7,402 nt of DNA from Chitinophaga pinensis. GTDB lineage: Bacteria > Bacteroidota > Bacteroidia > Flavobacteriales_D > Crocinitomicaceae. The stretch is taken from contig CAMATR010000074.1 in NCBI GenBank assembly GCA_945861175.1, positions 1-7,402 on the forward strand, given 5' to 3'. Below, one piece after another: positions 1 through 6,712 of this stretch. Below the pieces are notes generated by a model that was given only the letters and a program-made list of their open reading frames with translations, ran no database searches and had not been told where the DNA came from. Position numbers and translations under genes: made by a program. Within the stretch, counting starts at the first letter, position 1. Each line of letters opens with the position of its first letter.

Positions 1-781
1 CTGATATTTTTCGTTTTTCTGTTGTTTTTTTCTGTCCTGGAGCAGTAAATAATTCAAAATGAATATTTTTCTCATTTACACCGTTTTCCTTTAAACTTTC
101 TTTAACGCCCAATATCATCTCTTCAGGACCACAGAGATAGACAGCGTCAACTTCCTCATTTCTTAAAAATGCACGAAAAAGGTCGTCGCACTTTGCTTTA
201 TCAATTCGGCCTTTCTGTATTACATTCCCTAAATTTTCTCTTGAAAGAACATGAATGACACGCAGTCGCTCCATGTAATTATTTTTTAACGCCTCAATTT
301 CTTCTCGAAAAATAATACTCCCGAAATTCTTGTTCCCATAAAAAAATGTTACAACCGAATCTGGTTCTTCTTTCAATATAGTTTTCGCTATCGAAAGGAT
401 TGGTGTTATGCCACTTCCAGCAGCAAAAAGGACATAGCTTTTTGAAGCAATTTTATTCGGTATCAAAGAAAAATTACCTGCAGGAGTCATTACATCTAAA
501 GTGTCTCCCATTTTCAATGAGTCATTCGCATAATTGGAAAACAAACCATTTTCAACCCTTTTTACTGCAACCCGCCATTCGTTTTCAAATGGCGAAGAAC
601 AAAGTGAATAAGATCGTCTTGTGTCTTGACCACCTATAAGAGCCTTTAATGTCAGGTATTGTCCAGATTTATAAGCATAATCCGTCTTTAAAGACTCTGG
701 GACTCCAAACGCAATGGAAACAGTGTCCTCTGTTTCGAGACGAACATCTGTAATCACAAGAGGATGAAATTTAGGTGTCAT
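1..781 (-). CDS. paaE: Phenylacetyl-CoA epoxidase reductase subunit PaaE (partial, C-terminus beyond left edge)
   Basis: This is the reductase of the phenylacetyl-CoA monooxygenase. It passes electrons from NAD(P)H through FAD and a 2Fe-2S centre to the di-iron subunit PaaA. The open frame runs from the ATG at 781-779 for 260 codons to the window edge with no stop. Seen in it: the FAD-binding motif RSYS (residues 56-59), the nucleotide-binding loop AAGSGITP (120-127), CGPEEM (217-222) and FELF (242-245), after which the family's linker to a C-terminal plant-type ferredoxin domain begins. That domain, with its four cysteines, would lie outside the window; full-length PaaE is roughly 350 residues, so about a quarter is missing here. 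The gene is divergent from paaA rather than following paaD as in Escherichia coli. The neighbouring paaABCD makes PaaE a much better call than a generic ferredoxin-NADP reductase or a related oxygenase reductase. Confidence 0.93.
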   Translation of the reverse strand, partial: MTPKFHPLVITDVRLETEDTVSIAFGVPESLKTDYAYKSGQYLTLKALIGGQDTRRSYSLCSSPFENEWRVAVKRVENGLFSNYANDSLKMGDTLDVMTPAGNFSLIPNKIASKSYVLFAAGSGITPILSIAKTILKEEPDSVVTFFYGNKNFGSIIFREEIEALKNNYMERLRVIHVLSRENLGNVIQKGRIDKAKCDDLFRAFLRNEEVDAVYLCGPEEMILGVKESLKENGVNEKNIHFELFTAPGQKKTTEKRKIS

Positions 782-799
782 TTTGCTTTAATTTAGAAG

Positions 800-834
800 C
801 AAAAATAGTCATTTGTTTATGAAGATAAAAGCAA
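800..834 (-). promoter_or_regulatory. Candidate paaE promoter
   Basis: Read on the minus strand, TATTTTTG at 807-800 fits the Bacteroidota -7 element TAnnTTTG exactly. A TTG at 834-832 could serve as the -33 element, although the 24-base spacer is slightly long. The -7 element ends 18 bases before the paaE ATG, predicting a leader of only about a dozen bases. This is a pattern match only. Confidence 0.45.
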
Positions 835-851
835 TTAATACCCCCGGAAAG

Positions 852-929
852 ATGAGTTTAAAGTTCTTCTTTATGAACAGAAAACAACAAAAGCTGAATA
901 ATCTCTATAATAGTTAGATTTAAACTCAT
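852..929. repeat. 11-base perfect inverted repeat with 56-base spacer
   Basis: ATGAGTTTAAA at 852-862 is matched by its exact reverse complement TTTAAACTCAT at 919-929. A related copy, TGAGTTTAGA, stands at 1085-1094 on the plus strand. The spacing is too wide for a typical RNA hairpin, so paired regulator-binding half-sites that allow looping are a more natural reading, but this is inference. Confidence 0.5.
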
Positions 930-1133
930 TTTCAACGCCTTGCTAATTCTTAAATGGCATAATTTAGAGAAACTCAGCGCAGTGTCTGAAGTAATTAGTT
1001 GTGTGCTGAACAAAGTCAAAGGTGATATGTTTTACGTTTAATTGAATTTTTATTACCCGATAACTCTATGTGGATTTTGAAAATTGAGTTTAGAATCTAT
1101 ATGAAGCGCATCCGAGAAATTGCACCTTTTTTT

Positions 1134-1151
1134 TTAGTTGATTTGAACTAA
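1134..1151. promoter_or_regulatory. Candidate operator: TTAGTT-N6-AACTAA
   Basis: Two 6-base arms form a perfect hyphenated palindrome whose right arm touches the proposed -33 TTG of the paaA promoter (1152-1154). A further TTAGTT sits at 995-1000. The position suits a repressor or activator site acting on paaABCD. AT-rich DNA yields such short palindromes by chance, so support is modest. Confidence 0.35.
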
Positions 1152-1182
1152 TTGAATTTGGTCATTAAATTCATTAAATTTG
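1152..1182 (+). promoter_or_regulatory. Candidate paaABCD promoter
   Basis: TTG at 1152-1154, a 20-base spacer and TAAATTTG at 1175-1182 match the Bacteroidota housekeeping promoter form TTG-N(17-23)-TAnnTTTG. The -7 element ends 21 bases before the ATG at 1204. A tandem duplication of TCATTAAAT (1162-1179) fills most of the spacer and contributes the start of the -7 box. If correct, translation must begin at 1204 and not at the in-frame TTG at 1180, which lies inside the -7 box. Confidence 0.6.
1162..1179 (+). repeat. Tandem 9-base repeat TCATTAAAT x2
   Basis: Two exact adjacent copies of TCATTAAAT lie in the spacer and -7 part of the proposed paaA promoter. A change in copy number would shift the -33/-7 spacing by nine bases, so the element could influence promoter strength; that consequence is inferred. 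Confidence 0.6.
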
Positions 1183-1203
1183 TATTATAAGTGTAAAATA
1201 GTT

Positions 1204-2151
1204 ATGAACGAACTAAGTATTGATAAGCTGAAAAGCAGATTTCAAGAGAAAATCGACAATGACATCAAGATTGAGCCAAATGATTGGATGCCTGATGATT
1301 ATAGGCAAACTCTGATTAGGCAAATTTCTCAGCACGCACACTCAGAAATTGTAGGGATGCTACCAGAAGGTAATTGGATTACGCGCGCACCGAATCTTCG
1401 TCGAAAAGCCGTTTTACTTGCTAAAGTTCAGGATGAGGCTGGACACGGATTATATCTGTACAGTGCGGCGGAGACACTTGGTGCTGATCGGGAAGAAACC
1501 ATTGACGATCTTCATACGGGCAAAGCGAAATATTCATCTATTTTTAACTATCCGACTTTAACTTGGGCTGATATGGGCGCTATAGGTTGGTTAGTTGATG
1601 GTGCAGCTATTATGAACCAAGTTCCACTTTGCCGTTGTTCATATGGTCCTTACGCAAGGGCAATGGTTAGGGTGTGTAAGGAAGAATCTTTTCACCAACG
1701 TCAGGGTTTTGAAATCATGTCGACTTTGGCAAACGGTTCTCCGGAGCAAAAAGCAATGGCACAAGATGCGTTGAATCGTTTTTGGTGGCCTGCTCTAATG
1801 ATGTTTGGTCCAAACGACGCAGAATCAAAGCATACTGAACAATCAATGCGCTGGAAAATAAAGAGAAATACAAATGATGAATTGCGCCAACAATTTATTG
1901 ATGTTACTGTGCCACAAGCAGCAATGATTGGACTTACTATTCCAGATAAAGACATGCAATTCAATGAAGATACTGGGAATTATATTCACGGACCTATAAA
2001 TTGGGATGAATTTTGGGAAGTAGTAAAGGGCAACGGACCGTGCAACAAAGACCGTATTGATGTGCGCAGAAGAGCGAAAGAAAATGGTGAGTGGGTAAGA
2101 GAGGCAGCAAATGCCTATGCTGAAAAAAGAGCAAGAAGAAAAAGTGCATAA
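1204..2151 (+). CDS. paaA: Phenylacetyl-CoA epoxidase catalytic subunit PaaA
   Basis: PaaA is the oxygenase subunit that uses a carboxylate-bridged di-iron centre and O2 to turn phenylacetyl-CoA into the ring-1,2-epoxide. The 315-residue protein has the expected length and ferritin-like layout. Likely metal ligands are Glu48 in SEIVGM, Glu78 and His81 in DEAGH, and Glu161 and His164 in EESFH. The pairs E78-A-G-H and E161-S-F-H are the two ExxH motifs of the fold. I place the start at ATG 1204, which gives [10 protein letters not shown]; an in-frame TTG eight codons upstream falls inside the predicted -7 promoter box. There is no Shine-Dalgarno sequence, as usual in this phylum. It heads paaABCD, with paaB starting 15 bases after its stop. 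Relatives in benzoyl-CoA epoxidation (BoxB) differ in length and neighbours, so PaaA is secure. Confidence 0.97.
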   Translation: MNELSIDKLKSRFQEKIDNDIKIEPNDWMPDDYRQTLIRQISQHAHSEIVGMLPEGNWITRAPNLRRKAVLLAKVQDEAGHGLYLYSAAETLGADREETIDDLHTGKAKYSSIFNYPTLTWADMGAIGWLVDGAAIMNQVPLCRCSYGPYARAMVRVCKEESFHQRQGFEIMSTLANGSPEQKAMAQDALNRFWWPALMMFGPNDAESKHTEQSMRWKIKRNTNDELRQQFIDVTVPQAAMIGLTIPDKDMQFNEDTGNYIHGPINWDEFWEVVKGNGPCNKDRIDVRRRAKENGEWVREAANAYAEKRARRKSA

Positions 2152-2166
2152 TATATTTGAGAATCA

Positions 2167-2454
2167 ATGAGTAAAAAAGAATGGCCACTTTGGGAAGTAT
2201 TTATCCGGAGCAAAGCAGGATTGAATCACAAGCACGTTGGAAGTTTAAGAGCAGCCGATGCCAAAATGGCAGTTGTAAATGCTAGAGATGTATATACGAG
2301 AAGATCTGAAGGTATTAGTATTTGGGTGGTTGAATCGAAGGATGTTTATGCATCTGATCCTTCTGATGCTGACTCATTATTTGAGCCAGCAGATTCTAAA
2401 ATTTACAGACATCCAACATTTTATGACGTTCCAGATGGAATTTCTCATATGTAA
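2167..2454 (+). CDS. paaB: Phenylacetyl-CoA epoxidase subunit PaaB
   Basis: This small subunit (95 residues, full family length) is needed for epoxidase activity and is thought from studies of the enterobacterial complex to bridge PaaAC units. It has no catalytic residues of its own. Family features seen are the opening WPLWEVFIRSKAGLNHKHVG (residues 6-25), the central helix with NARDVYTRR (38-46), and the segment SIWVVESKDV (51-60). It ends in a run of acidic and aromatic residues leading to YDVPDGISHM. The ATG at 2167 follows the paaA stop by 15 bases and paaC begins 15 bases after the paaB stop, so co-transcription and coupled production are very likely. No Shine-Dalgarno sequence is visible. 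Length, sequence and position all agree. Confidence 0.96.
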   Translation: MSKKEWPLWEVFIRSKAGLNHKHVGSLRAADAKMAVVNARDVYTRRSEGISIWVVESKDVYASDPSDADSLFEPADSKIYRHPTFYDVPDGISHM

Positions 2455-2469
2455 GTAAACATTATTGAA

Positions 2470-3219
2470 ATGAGTTCACTTTTTGAATACACGCTTCGTT
2501 TAGGAGATGATAGTTTAATACTTGGTCATCGCCTATCTGAATGGTGTGGTCATGGACCTGTTCTTGAAGAAGATATTGCTATGACAAACATCGCCCTCGA
2601 CTTAGTTGGTCAGGCAACTTCGCTATTAAATTATGCAGGGGAGGTTGAGGGTAAAGAACGAGACGGTGATTCCCTTGCTTTTCTTCGTTTTGATAGGGAA
2701 TATAAAAATTTACTGCTAGTTGAACAACCGAATGGGGATTTTGCAATTACAATGGTTCGTCAGTTTTTATTTGATGCATATCGAAAACCACTTTTCGAAA
2801 GAATGCAAAACAGTAAAGACACAATGCTTGCTTCAATTGCTGAAAAATCTTTAAAAGAAACGCGATATCATTTAAAGCATTCTTCTGAATGGGTGATTCG
2901 CATGGGTGATGGCACCGAAGAATCGAATCGTCGTGCTCAAGAGGCCGTCAATACTCTATGGCGTTACACTTCAGAGTTATTTATTATTGATGAGCTAGAG
3001 TCGAAAATGGCAGATCAAGGAATTTCCCCAAACTTGATGGAAATTGAAGATGATTGGAAAAAGACTGTCGATGCTGTTTTTAAGGAAGCCACGTTAACAA
3101 TTCCTAAAAATAATTGGAAACAATCTGGAGGTAGAAATGGAATGCACTCTGAACATTTAGGTTATATTTTGACAGAATTGCAATACATGCAACGGGCATA
3201 TCCTAATATGAAGTGGTAA
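2470..3219 (+). CDS. paaC: Phenylacetyl-CoA epoxidase structural subunit PaaC
   Basis: PaaC is the non-catalytic ferritin-like partner of PaaA; the two form the PaaAC core that binds phenylacetyl-CoA. The 249-residue protein shows the family's opening LRLGDDSLILGHRLSEWCGH (residues 9-28), then EEDIAMTNIALDLVGQA (33-49), the LRFDREYKNLLLVEQPNGDF stretch (72-91), and the SLKETRYHLKHSSEWVIRMG helix (127-146). It closes with GGRNGMHSEHLGYILTELQYMQRAYPNMKW, where the Leu-Gln-Tyr-Met-Gln-Arg part is typical of the family. In known structures PaaC keeps the fold but lacks the di-iron site. Its last codons overlap the start of paaD by seven bases, pointing to translational coupling. A second oxygenase is unlikely given the order A-B-C-D. 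Confidence 0.96.
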   Translation: MSSLFEYTLRLGDDSLILGHRLSEWCGHGPVLEEDIAMTNIALDLVGQATSLLNYAGEVEGKERDGDSLAFLRFDREYKNLLLVEQPNGDFAITMVRQFLFDAYRKPLFERMQNSKDTMLASIAEKSLKETRYHLKHSSEWVIRMGDGTEESNRRAQEAVNTLWRYTSELFIIDELESKMADQGISPNLMEIEDDWKKTVDAVFKEATLTIPKNNWKQSGGRNGMHSEHLGYILTELQYMQRAYPNMKW

Positions 3220-3698
3220 GTGAGAAGGAAATATGGCAATTGCTTGAGCAGGTATCAGACCCTGAGATTCCTGTCCTAAGTGTAATTGATCTTGGTGTGG
3301 TAAGAGGTGTTATACTTGAAAAAGGTATGTGTAAAATTATTATCACACCTACTTATTCTGGTTGCCCGGCAATGAAAACAATTGAGGAAGACATTATACT
3401 TAAATTGAAAGAAAACAATATCAATCATGTGAAGGTGGATCTTGTTTTATCTCCGGCTTGGACAACTGACTGGCTTTCAGAAAATGGTCGTGATAAACTC
3501 AGAGAATATGGAATTGCTCCTCCCGAAAATGAAATAGATAAATCTGTATTGTTTGCCGACCCACCAAAAGTTCCTTGTCCGCAATGTGGCTCTAAAAACA
3601 CAAGAATGGTTTCTTTATTTGGAAGCACAGCATGCAAATCACAATATCAATGCAATGATTGTCTAGAGCCTTTTGACTATTTCAAGTGTTTGAAATAG
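3213..3698 (+). CDS. paaD: Phenylacetate degradation Fe-S assembly-type protein PaaD
   Basis: PaaD belongs to the DUF59/MIP18 family and is thought to help mature the metal centres of the epoxidase, probably the 2Fe-2S cluster of PaaE, rather than to be part of the enzyme. The 161-residue product has an N-terminal MIP18 domain with DPEIPVLSVIDLG (residues 16-28) and YSGCPAM (48-54, conserved Cys51). A C-terminal zinc-ribbon-like segment carries Cys122 and Cys125 (CPQC) and Cys147 and Cys150 (CNDC), plus Cys141 and Cys159. The start must be GTG 3213: in this frame a TAA stands at 3204-3206, and no ATG lies before the conserved domain. The GTG lies inside the last codons of paaC. It is the last gene of the cluster here; paaE does not follow. 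Confidence 0.93.
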   Translation: MVSEKEIWQLLEQVSDPEIPVLSVIDLGVVRGVILEKGMCKIIITPTYSGCPAMKTIEEDIILKLKENNINHVKVDLVLSPAWTTDWLSENGRDKLREYGIAPPENEIDKSVLFADPPKVPCPQCGSKNTRMVSLFGSTACKSQYQCNDCLEPFDYFKCLK

Positions 3699-3722
3699 CA
3701 ATCATTACATCATCCTATTATT

Positions 3723-3759
3723 GATTTCTTTTTTTTGAAAAAATTGGATTTTAGAAATC
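3723..3759. terminator. Weak bidirectional terminator candidate between convergent paaD and pruA
   Basis: A perfect 7-base inverted pair, GATTTCT (3723-3729) and AGAAATC (3753-3759), encloses a T8 and an A6 run in the 70-base gap between the convergent paaD and pruA stops. The stem is AT-rich and the loop is 23 bases, so it would be a poor classical terminator. Position and the T/A runs are the main support. Confidence 0.3.
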
Positions 3760-3768
3760 TCGAGTTTA

Positions 3769-5397
3769 TTACCCTAAAAATGGATATCGGTAATCTGTTG
3801 CCGGCACAAATGTTTCTTTAATCGTTCTAGCAGAAATCCAACGCATAAGATTCATAGCAGCTCCCGCTTTATCATTAGTTCCTGAACCTCTTGCGCCACC
3901 AAATGGCTGCTGCCCAACAACAGCGCCCGTTGGTTTGTCGTTGATGTAAAAATTCCCAGCAGCATGCTGCAATTTCTTAGTCGCCAAATTAATAGCATAT
4001 CTGTCATTTGAGATAATAGAACCAGTTAATGCATACTCAGAAGTTTCATCCAACAATTCAAGAGTTTCTTCGAATTTATTTTCTTCGTAAACATAAATAG
4101 TTAAAACTGGTCCAAAAATCTCTTCACACATTGTTCGGAATTTTGGATTCGTTGTTACCACTGTCGTTGGTGAAATGAAATATCCTTTTGAATTATCATA
4201 GGTTCCACCTGTTATAATCTCTGCATCGGATTGTGCTTTGCAATAATCAATGTAACCAGAAATTTTGTCAAATGCTTTTCCATCAATAACAGCATTAATG
4301 AAATTAAAGGTGTCATCTGGAGTGCCAATTTTAAATGAATTGACTTGTTCTACAAAAATTCGTTTCACATCTGGCCATAAATTCGATGGAACATATGCTC
4401 TTGATGCAGCGGAACATTTTTGTCCTTGAAACTCAAAGGCGCCTCTTGAAAGGGCTGTAGCAACTTCGGCAGGATCTGCACTTTTATGGACCATTACAAA
4501 ATCTTTCCCTCCAGTTTCCCCTACAATTCGCGGATATGATCGGTAGGTTTCAAGATTATTTGCAATGTCTTTCCATAATTTTCTAAAAACACCTGTAGAG
4601 CCTGTGAAATGTAATCCAGCAAAATCTTTGTGTTTGAAAATTACTTCACCTGCAATTTGACCACTTACTGTTACCATGTTAATTACTCCATCGGGAACTC
4701 CGGCCGCTTTGAATAATTCCATAATCACTTGTGCAGAATATATTTGCGATTCTGCCGGTTTCCATACTACAACATTTCCCATCATAGCTGGAGCTGCAGA
4801 TAGATTAGCTGCAATAGAAGTAAAATTGAAAGGAGTCAAAGCAAAGATAAACCCTTCAAGTGGTCTGTATTCTAAACGGTTCCACATTCCAGGCAACGAT
4901 TCTGGTTGTTCACGATATATCTGAGTCATATATTGAACATTGAAACGGAAAAAATCAATCAATTCACATGCTGCATCTATTTCAGTTTGATAAACATTTT
5001 TAGATTGACCTAACATTGTAGCAGCATTTATTCTGTCTCTGAAAGGTCCAGCCAAAAGATCAGCAGCTTTCAAGAAAATTGCAGCCCGTTCCTCCCAAGG
5101 TAAATTCGCCCAGTCTTTTTTTGCTTTTAATGCCGCATTTATGGCTTGCTCTACATGCTCAGCAGCGCCTATATTGTATTGTCCTAGAACCTTTTGATGA
5201 TCATGCGGAGAAGTCAGCTTTTTTTTATTTTCAGTTCGAACTTCTTTTCCACCAATATGCAACGGTACATCAATCGGAGATTGTTGATACATAGCATGAT
5301 ATTTTGAAAGTAGACTTTCTCTTTCCGGAGAGCCTGGAGCGTATGATTTTACTGGTTCATTTTTAGCAACTGGCACATTAAAGATAGCGTTCGACAT
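3769..5397 (-). CDS. pruA: L-glutamate gamma-semialdehyde dehydrogenase (1-pyrroline-5-carboxylate dehydrogenase)
   Basis: This enzyme oxidises glutamate semialdehyde, the open form of pyrroline-5-carboxylate, to glutamate with NAD+, the second step of proline catabolism. The 542-residue protein is a full-length aldehyde dehydrogenase of the stand-alone type resembling mitochondrial ALDH4A1, not the PutA fusion of enterobacteria. Catalytic residues are visible: Asn191 in TPFNFTS, Glu294 in GETGGKDF, and nucleophile Cys328 in FQGQKCSAASRAY. The NAD-binding parts VVWKPAES (210-217) and HFTGSTGVF (263-271) and the late EEIFGPVL (425-432) and PFGGARGSGTNDKAG (498-512) segments are also intact. 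The last of these includes the family's semialdehyde-recognition region. The start ATG at 5397 fits homologue length. No proline dehydrogenase gene lies nearby, so the first pathway step must be encoded elsewhere. It is convergent with paaD and divergent from the TPR gene. Confidence 0.96.
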   Translation of the reverse strand: MSNAIFNVPVAKNEPVKSYAPGSPERESLLSKYHAMYQQSPIDVPLHIGGKEVRTENKKKLTSPHDHQKVLGQYNIGAAEHVEQAINAALKAKKDWANLPWEERAAIFLKAADLLAGPFRDRINAATMLGQSKNVYQTEIDAACELIDFFRFNVQYMTQIYREQPESLPGMWNRLEYRPLEGFIFALTPFNFTSIAANLSAAPAMMGNVVVWKPAESQIYSAQVIMELFKAAGVPDGVINMVTVSGQIAGEVIFKHKDFAGLHFTGSTGVFRKLWKDIANNLETYRSYPRIVGETGGKDFVMVHKSADPAEVATALSRGAFEFQGQKCSAASRAYVPSNLWPDVKRIFVEQVNSFKIGTPDDTFNFINAVIDGKAFDKISGYIDYCKAQSDAEIITGGTYDNSKGYFISPTTVVTTNPKFRTMCEEIFGPVLTIYVYEENKFEETLELLDETSEYALTGSIISNDRYAINLATKKLQHAAGNFYINDKPTGAVVGQQPFGGARGSGTNDKAGAAMNLMRWISARTIKETFVPATDYRYPFLG

Positions 5398-5408
5398 AAA
5401 AAATTATT

Positions 5409-5418
5409 TTTTGCAAAA
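5409..5418. promoter_or_regulatory. Palindrome TTTTGCAAAA between pruA and the TPR gene
   Basis: This perfect 10-base palindrome overlaps the -7 box of the pruA promoter. On the plus strand it closes TATTTTTTG (5405-5413), a near-match to a -7 element (one extra base in the spacer between TA and TTTG) that could drive the TPR gene. It may be two back-to-back -7 boxes rather than a protein-binding site. Confidence 0.35.
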
Positions 5419-5444
5419 GTAACGATTGTTGGTTATCCTTGCAA
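5414..5444 (-). promoter_or_regulatory. Candidate pruA promoter
   Basis: On the minus strand TTG at 5444-5442, a 20-base spacer and TACTTTTG at 5421-5414 form a full match to the Bacteroidota promoter pattern. The -7 element ends 16 bases before the pruA ATG. The element fills nearly the whole 49-base gap and its -33 end stops two bases before the divergent TPR gene's ATG. Confidence 0.6.
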
Positions 5445-5446
5445 TC

Positions 5447-6712
5447 ATGACAGCAGATAAGCTTAAACTAGTAAATCAGAAATTGTCAAAATGGTTTAAT
5501 CAGCTTAAAATCATTTTGTTATTAGCTTGCATGTGCTGTTTCTTGCCTAATTTATATGCCCAACAATCGAAAGAATATGTCAGGAAAGCCATTGAAAATT
5601 GGAATTTGTTCATGCGAAATGATTTAAATGCCCTCCGAGACGATGCATTTAGAACAATGAAAAGAGCTTACGCTGAAAATAATCGATTTGCTTTAAATGT
5701 AGGAAAGCGAAATCTTGGGACATATTTAAGTCGAACTGGTCGACATGAGAAAGGCCTCAACTTTTTGCGAGAGGCAGCGGTATTTTTTACAATTATTAAT
5801 GATGCCGAACTTGCAGCTGAAACTTGGAATGAGACCGGAAACGCAATGTTATCGAGAGGAAACCCGAAAGAATCTATAACATTCTATATGCGCTCTATGA
5901 AAATTGGCAAGGAGTCATCTAATAAAACTGCTTCTTTTTTGGCTGAGTCAAATTTAGCTCAAGCATGGCTGCAACTTGGGGACACGCTCAAAGCGTTGGC
6001 TTTATTAAAACATTATAAAACTCAATGTCTGCGATTGGAGAAGTGGGAATCAACCTCAAACGCATATGCATTGCTCGGACAAATTGAAGAGGCAAGAGCT
6101 AATAAAGCATTGGCAATGGAATATTATGAAAAGAGCGCTAGTTATGGGAAACGCTCCAATTCAGTTTTATCAATTGCCCAAGCAAAAAATAATTTAGCAA
6201 TCGTTTACTTTAATCAGAATGAGTTTGACGCATCATTAAAATTATTTCGAGATGCTTATTCGTTAAGGTGCCAATCAGGGAATATTCGCTCAATTGCGGA
6301 GAGCCTATTCAATTTCGGCGATTTTTATTTTCAGCTTAAACAGCCTAAAAAAGCGTTGTCATCATTTCGGAGAGCTCAGATTTTTGCCTATAATAAAAAA
6401 TTGATTATCGAATATAAAGATGCAACAATCGCATTGGTAGAGGTACTTAAGAGTGAGGGCAAGTTTCTTGAAGCCTTAACTGAAATGGAGCTTCTTGTAA
6501 AGAGGCAAAATAGATTCAACCAAGAGGTGAATTATAGATTTGAGAAAGAAAACAATTCAATGATTGACCTCGAAAGAGTTGAATCTTCAATAAATACTGA
6601 TTTGCTTTTGAATGAAAAATCGAATTCGGTTCAGAATATTAGTTGGATTATTTACGGGGTATTTTCTCTTCTTATCATGGCTATGATAACAATTGCTTTG
6701 CGAAAAAATTGA
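5447..6712 (+). CDS. Exported TPR-repeat protein with C-terminal membrane anchor, function unknown
   Basis: I do not recognise a specific family. The 421-residue protein from ATG 5447 starts with a basic stretch and a hydrophobic core (residues about 22-37), ending in LYA-QQ, a likely signal peptidase I site. The Cys-rich LLACMCC core makes a lipoprotein reading possible but less canonical. Residues about 82-350 form six or seven tetratricopeptide repeats, for example at 82-115, 122-155, 162-195, 202-236, 242-275 and 282-315, with typical W/Y-GN-Y and A-P-like positions. A charged, possibly coiled-coil stretch (355-385) leads to one membrane helix (about 399-418) and a short RKN tail. The arrangement signal-TPR-helix is that of the sensory half of many Bacteroidota TPR histidine kinases, but no kinase or DNA-binding domain follows. 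A scaffold or partner role in the periplasm is inferred. An in-frame TTG at 5426 lies within the pruA promoter, so I reject it as start. Confidence 0.8.
   Translation: MTADKLKLVNQKLSKWFNQLKIILLLACMCCFLPNLYAQQSKEYVRKAIENWNLFMRNDLNALRDDAFRTMKRAYAENNRFALNVGKRNLGTYLSRTGRHEKGLNFLREAAVFFTIINDAELAAETWNETGNAMLSRGNPKESITFYMRSMKIGKESSNKTASFLAESNLAQAWLQLGDTLKALALLKHYKTQCLRLEKWESTSNAYALLGQIEEARANKALAMEYYEKSASYGKRSNSVLSIAQAKNNLAIVYFNQNEFDASLKLFRDAYSLRCQSGNIRSIAESLFNFGDFYFQLKQPKKALSSFRRAQIFAYNKKLIIEYKDATIALVEVLKSEGKFLEALTEMELLVKRQNRFNQEVNYRFEKENNSMIDLERVESSINTDLLLNEKSNSVQNISWIIYGVFSLLIMAMITIALRKN

Larger units (their letters stand above)
782..1203. promoter_or_regulatory. Divergent paaE-paaA intergenic regulatory region
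   Basis: This 422-base non-coding stretch separates the divergent paaE and paaA starts. I find no convincing small gene or RNA in it. It holds a promoter candidate beside each start, an 11-base inverted pair, a third related copy near 1085, a hyphenated palindrome at 1134-1151 and a T9 run at 1127-1135. Its length far exceeds what two short leaders need, which suggests that regulator sites occupy the middle. In other bacteria paa genes are commonly controlled by a repressor that responds to phenylacetyl-CoA (PaaX or PaaR types). No such gene lies in this window, so the identity of any regulator is unknown. Confidence 0.6.

Noticed and set aside
400..639. Plus-strand open frame of 79 codons
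   Set aside because: It is antisense to the intact paaE frame and lacks protein-like features.
1106..1135. Possible terminator: weak stem followed by T9 upstream of paaA
   Set aside because: The stem (GCGCA with TGCAC) is short and imperfect, and no transcript should end there in a divergent gap.
1180..1203. Upstream TTG start for paaA adding eight residues
   Set aside because: The added residues do not resemble PaaA N-termini, and the TTG lies inside the predicted -7 box; ATG 1204 is preferred.
1701..1964. Minus-strand open frame of 87 codons inside paaA
   Set aside because: It is a shadow of paaA, with biased low-information composition and no recognisable domain.
1994..2188. Minus-strand open frame of 64 codons across the paaA-paaB junction
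   Set aside because: It is antisense to two secure genes; its His/Leu/Phe-rich content reflects complementing Lys/Glu/Arg codons.
3425..3637. Minus-strand open frame of 70 codons inside paaD
   Set aside because: It is a shadow of paaD with no supporting features.
4676..5294. Two plus-strand open frames of 82 and 71 codons inside pruA
   Set aside because: Both are antisense to the complete pruA frame, whose catalytic motifs are intact.
5426..5446. Upstream TTG start for the TPR protein adding seven residues
   Set aside because: It lies within the pruA promoter, and ATG 5447 already gives a complete signal peptide.
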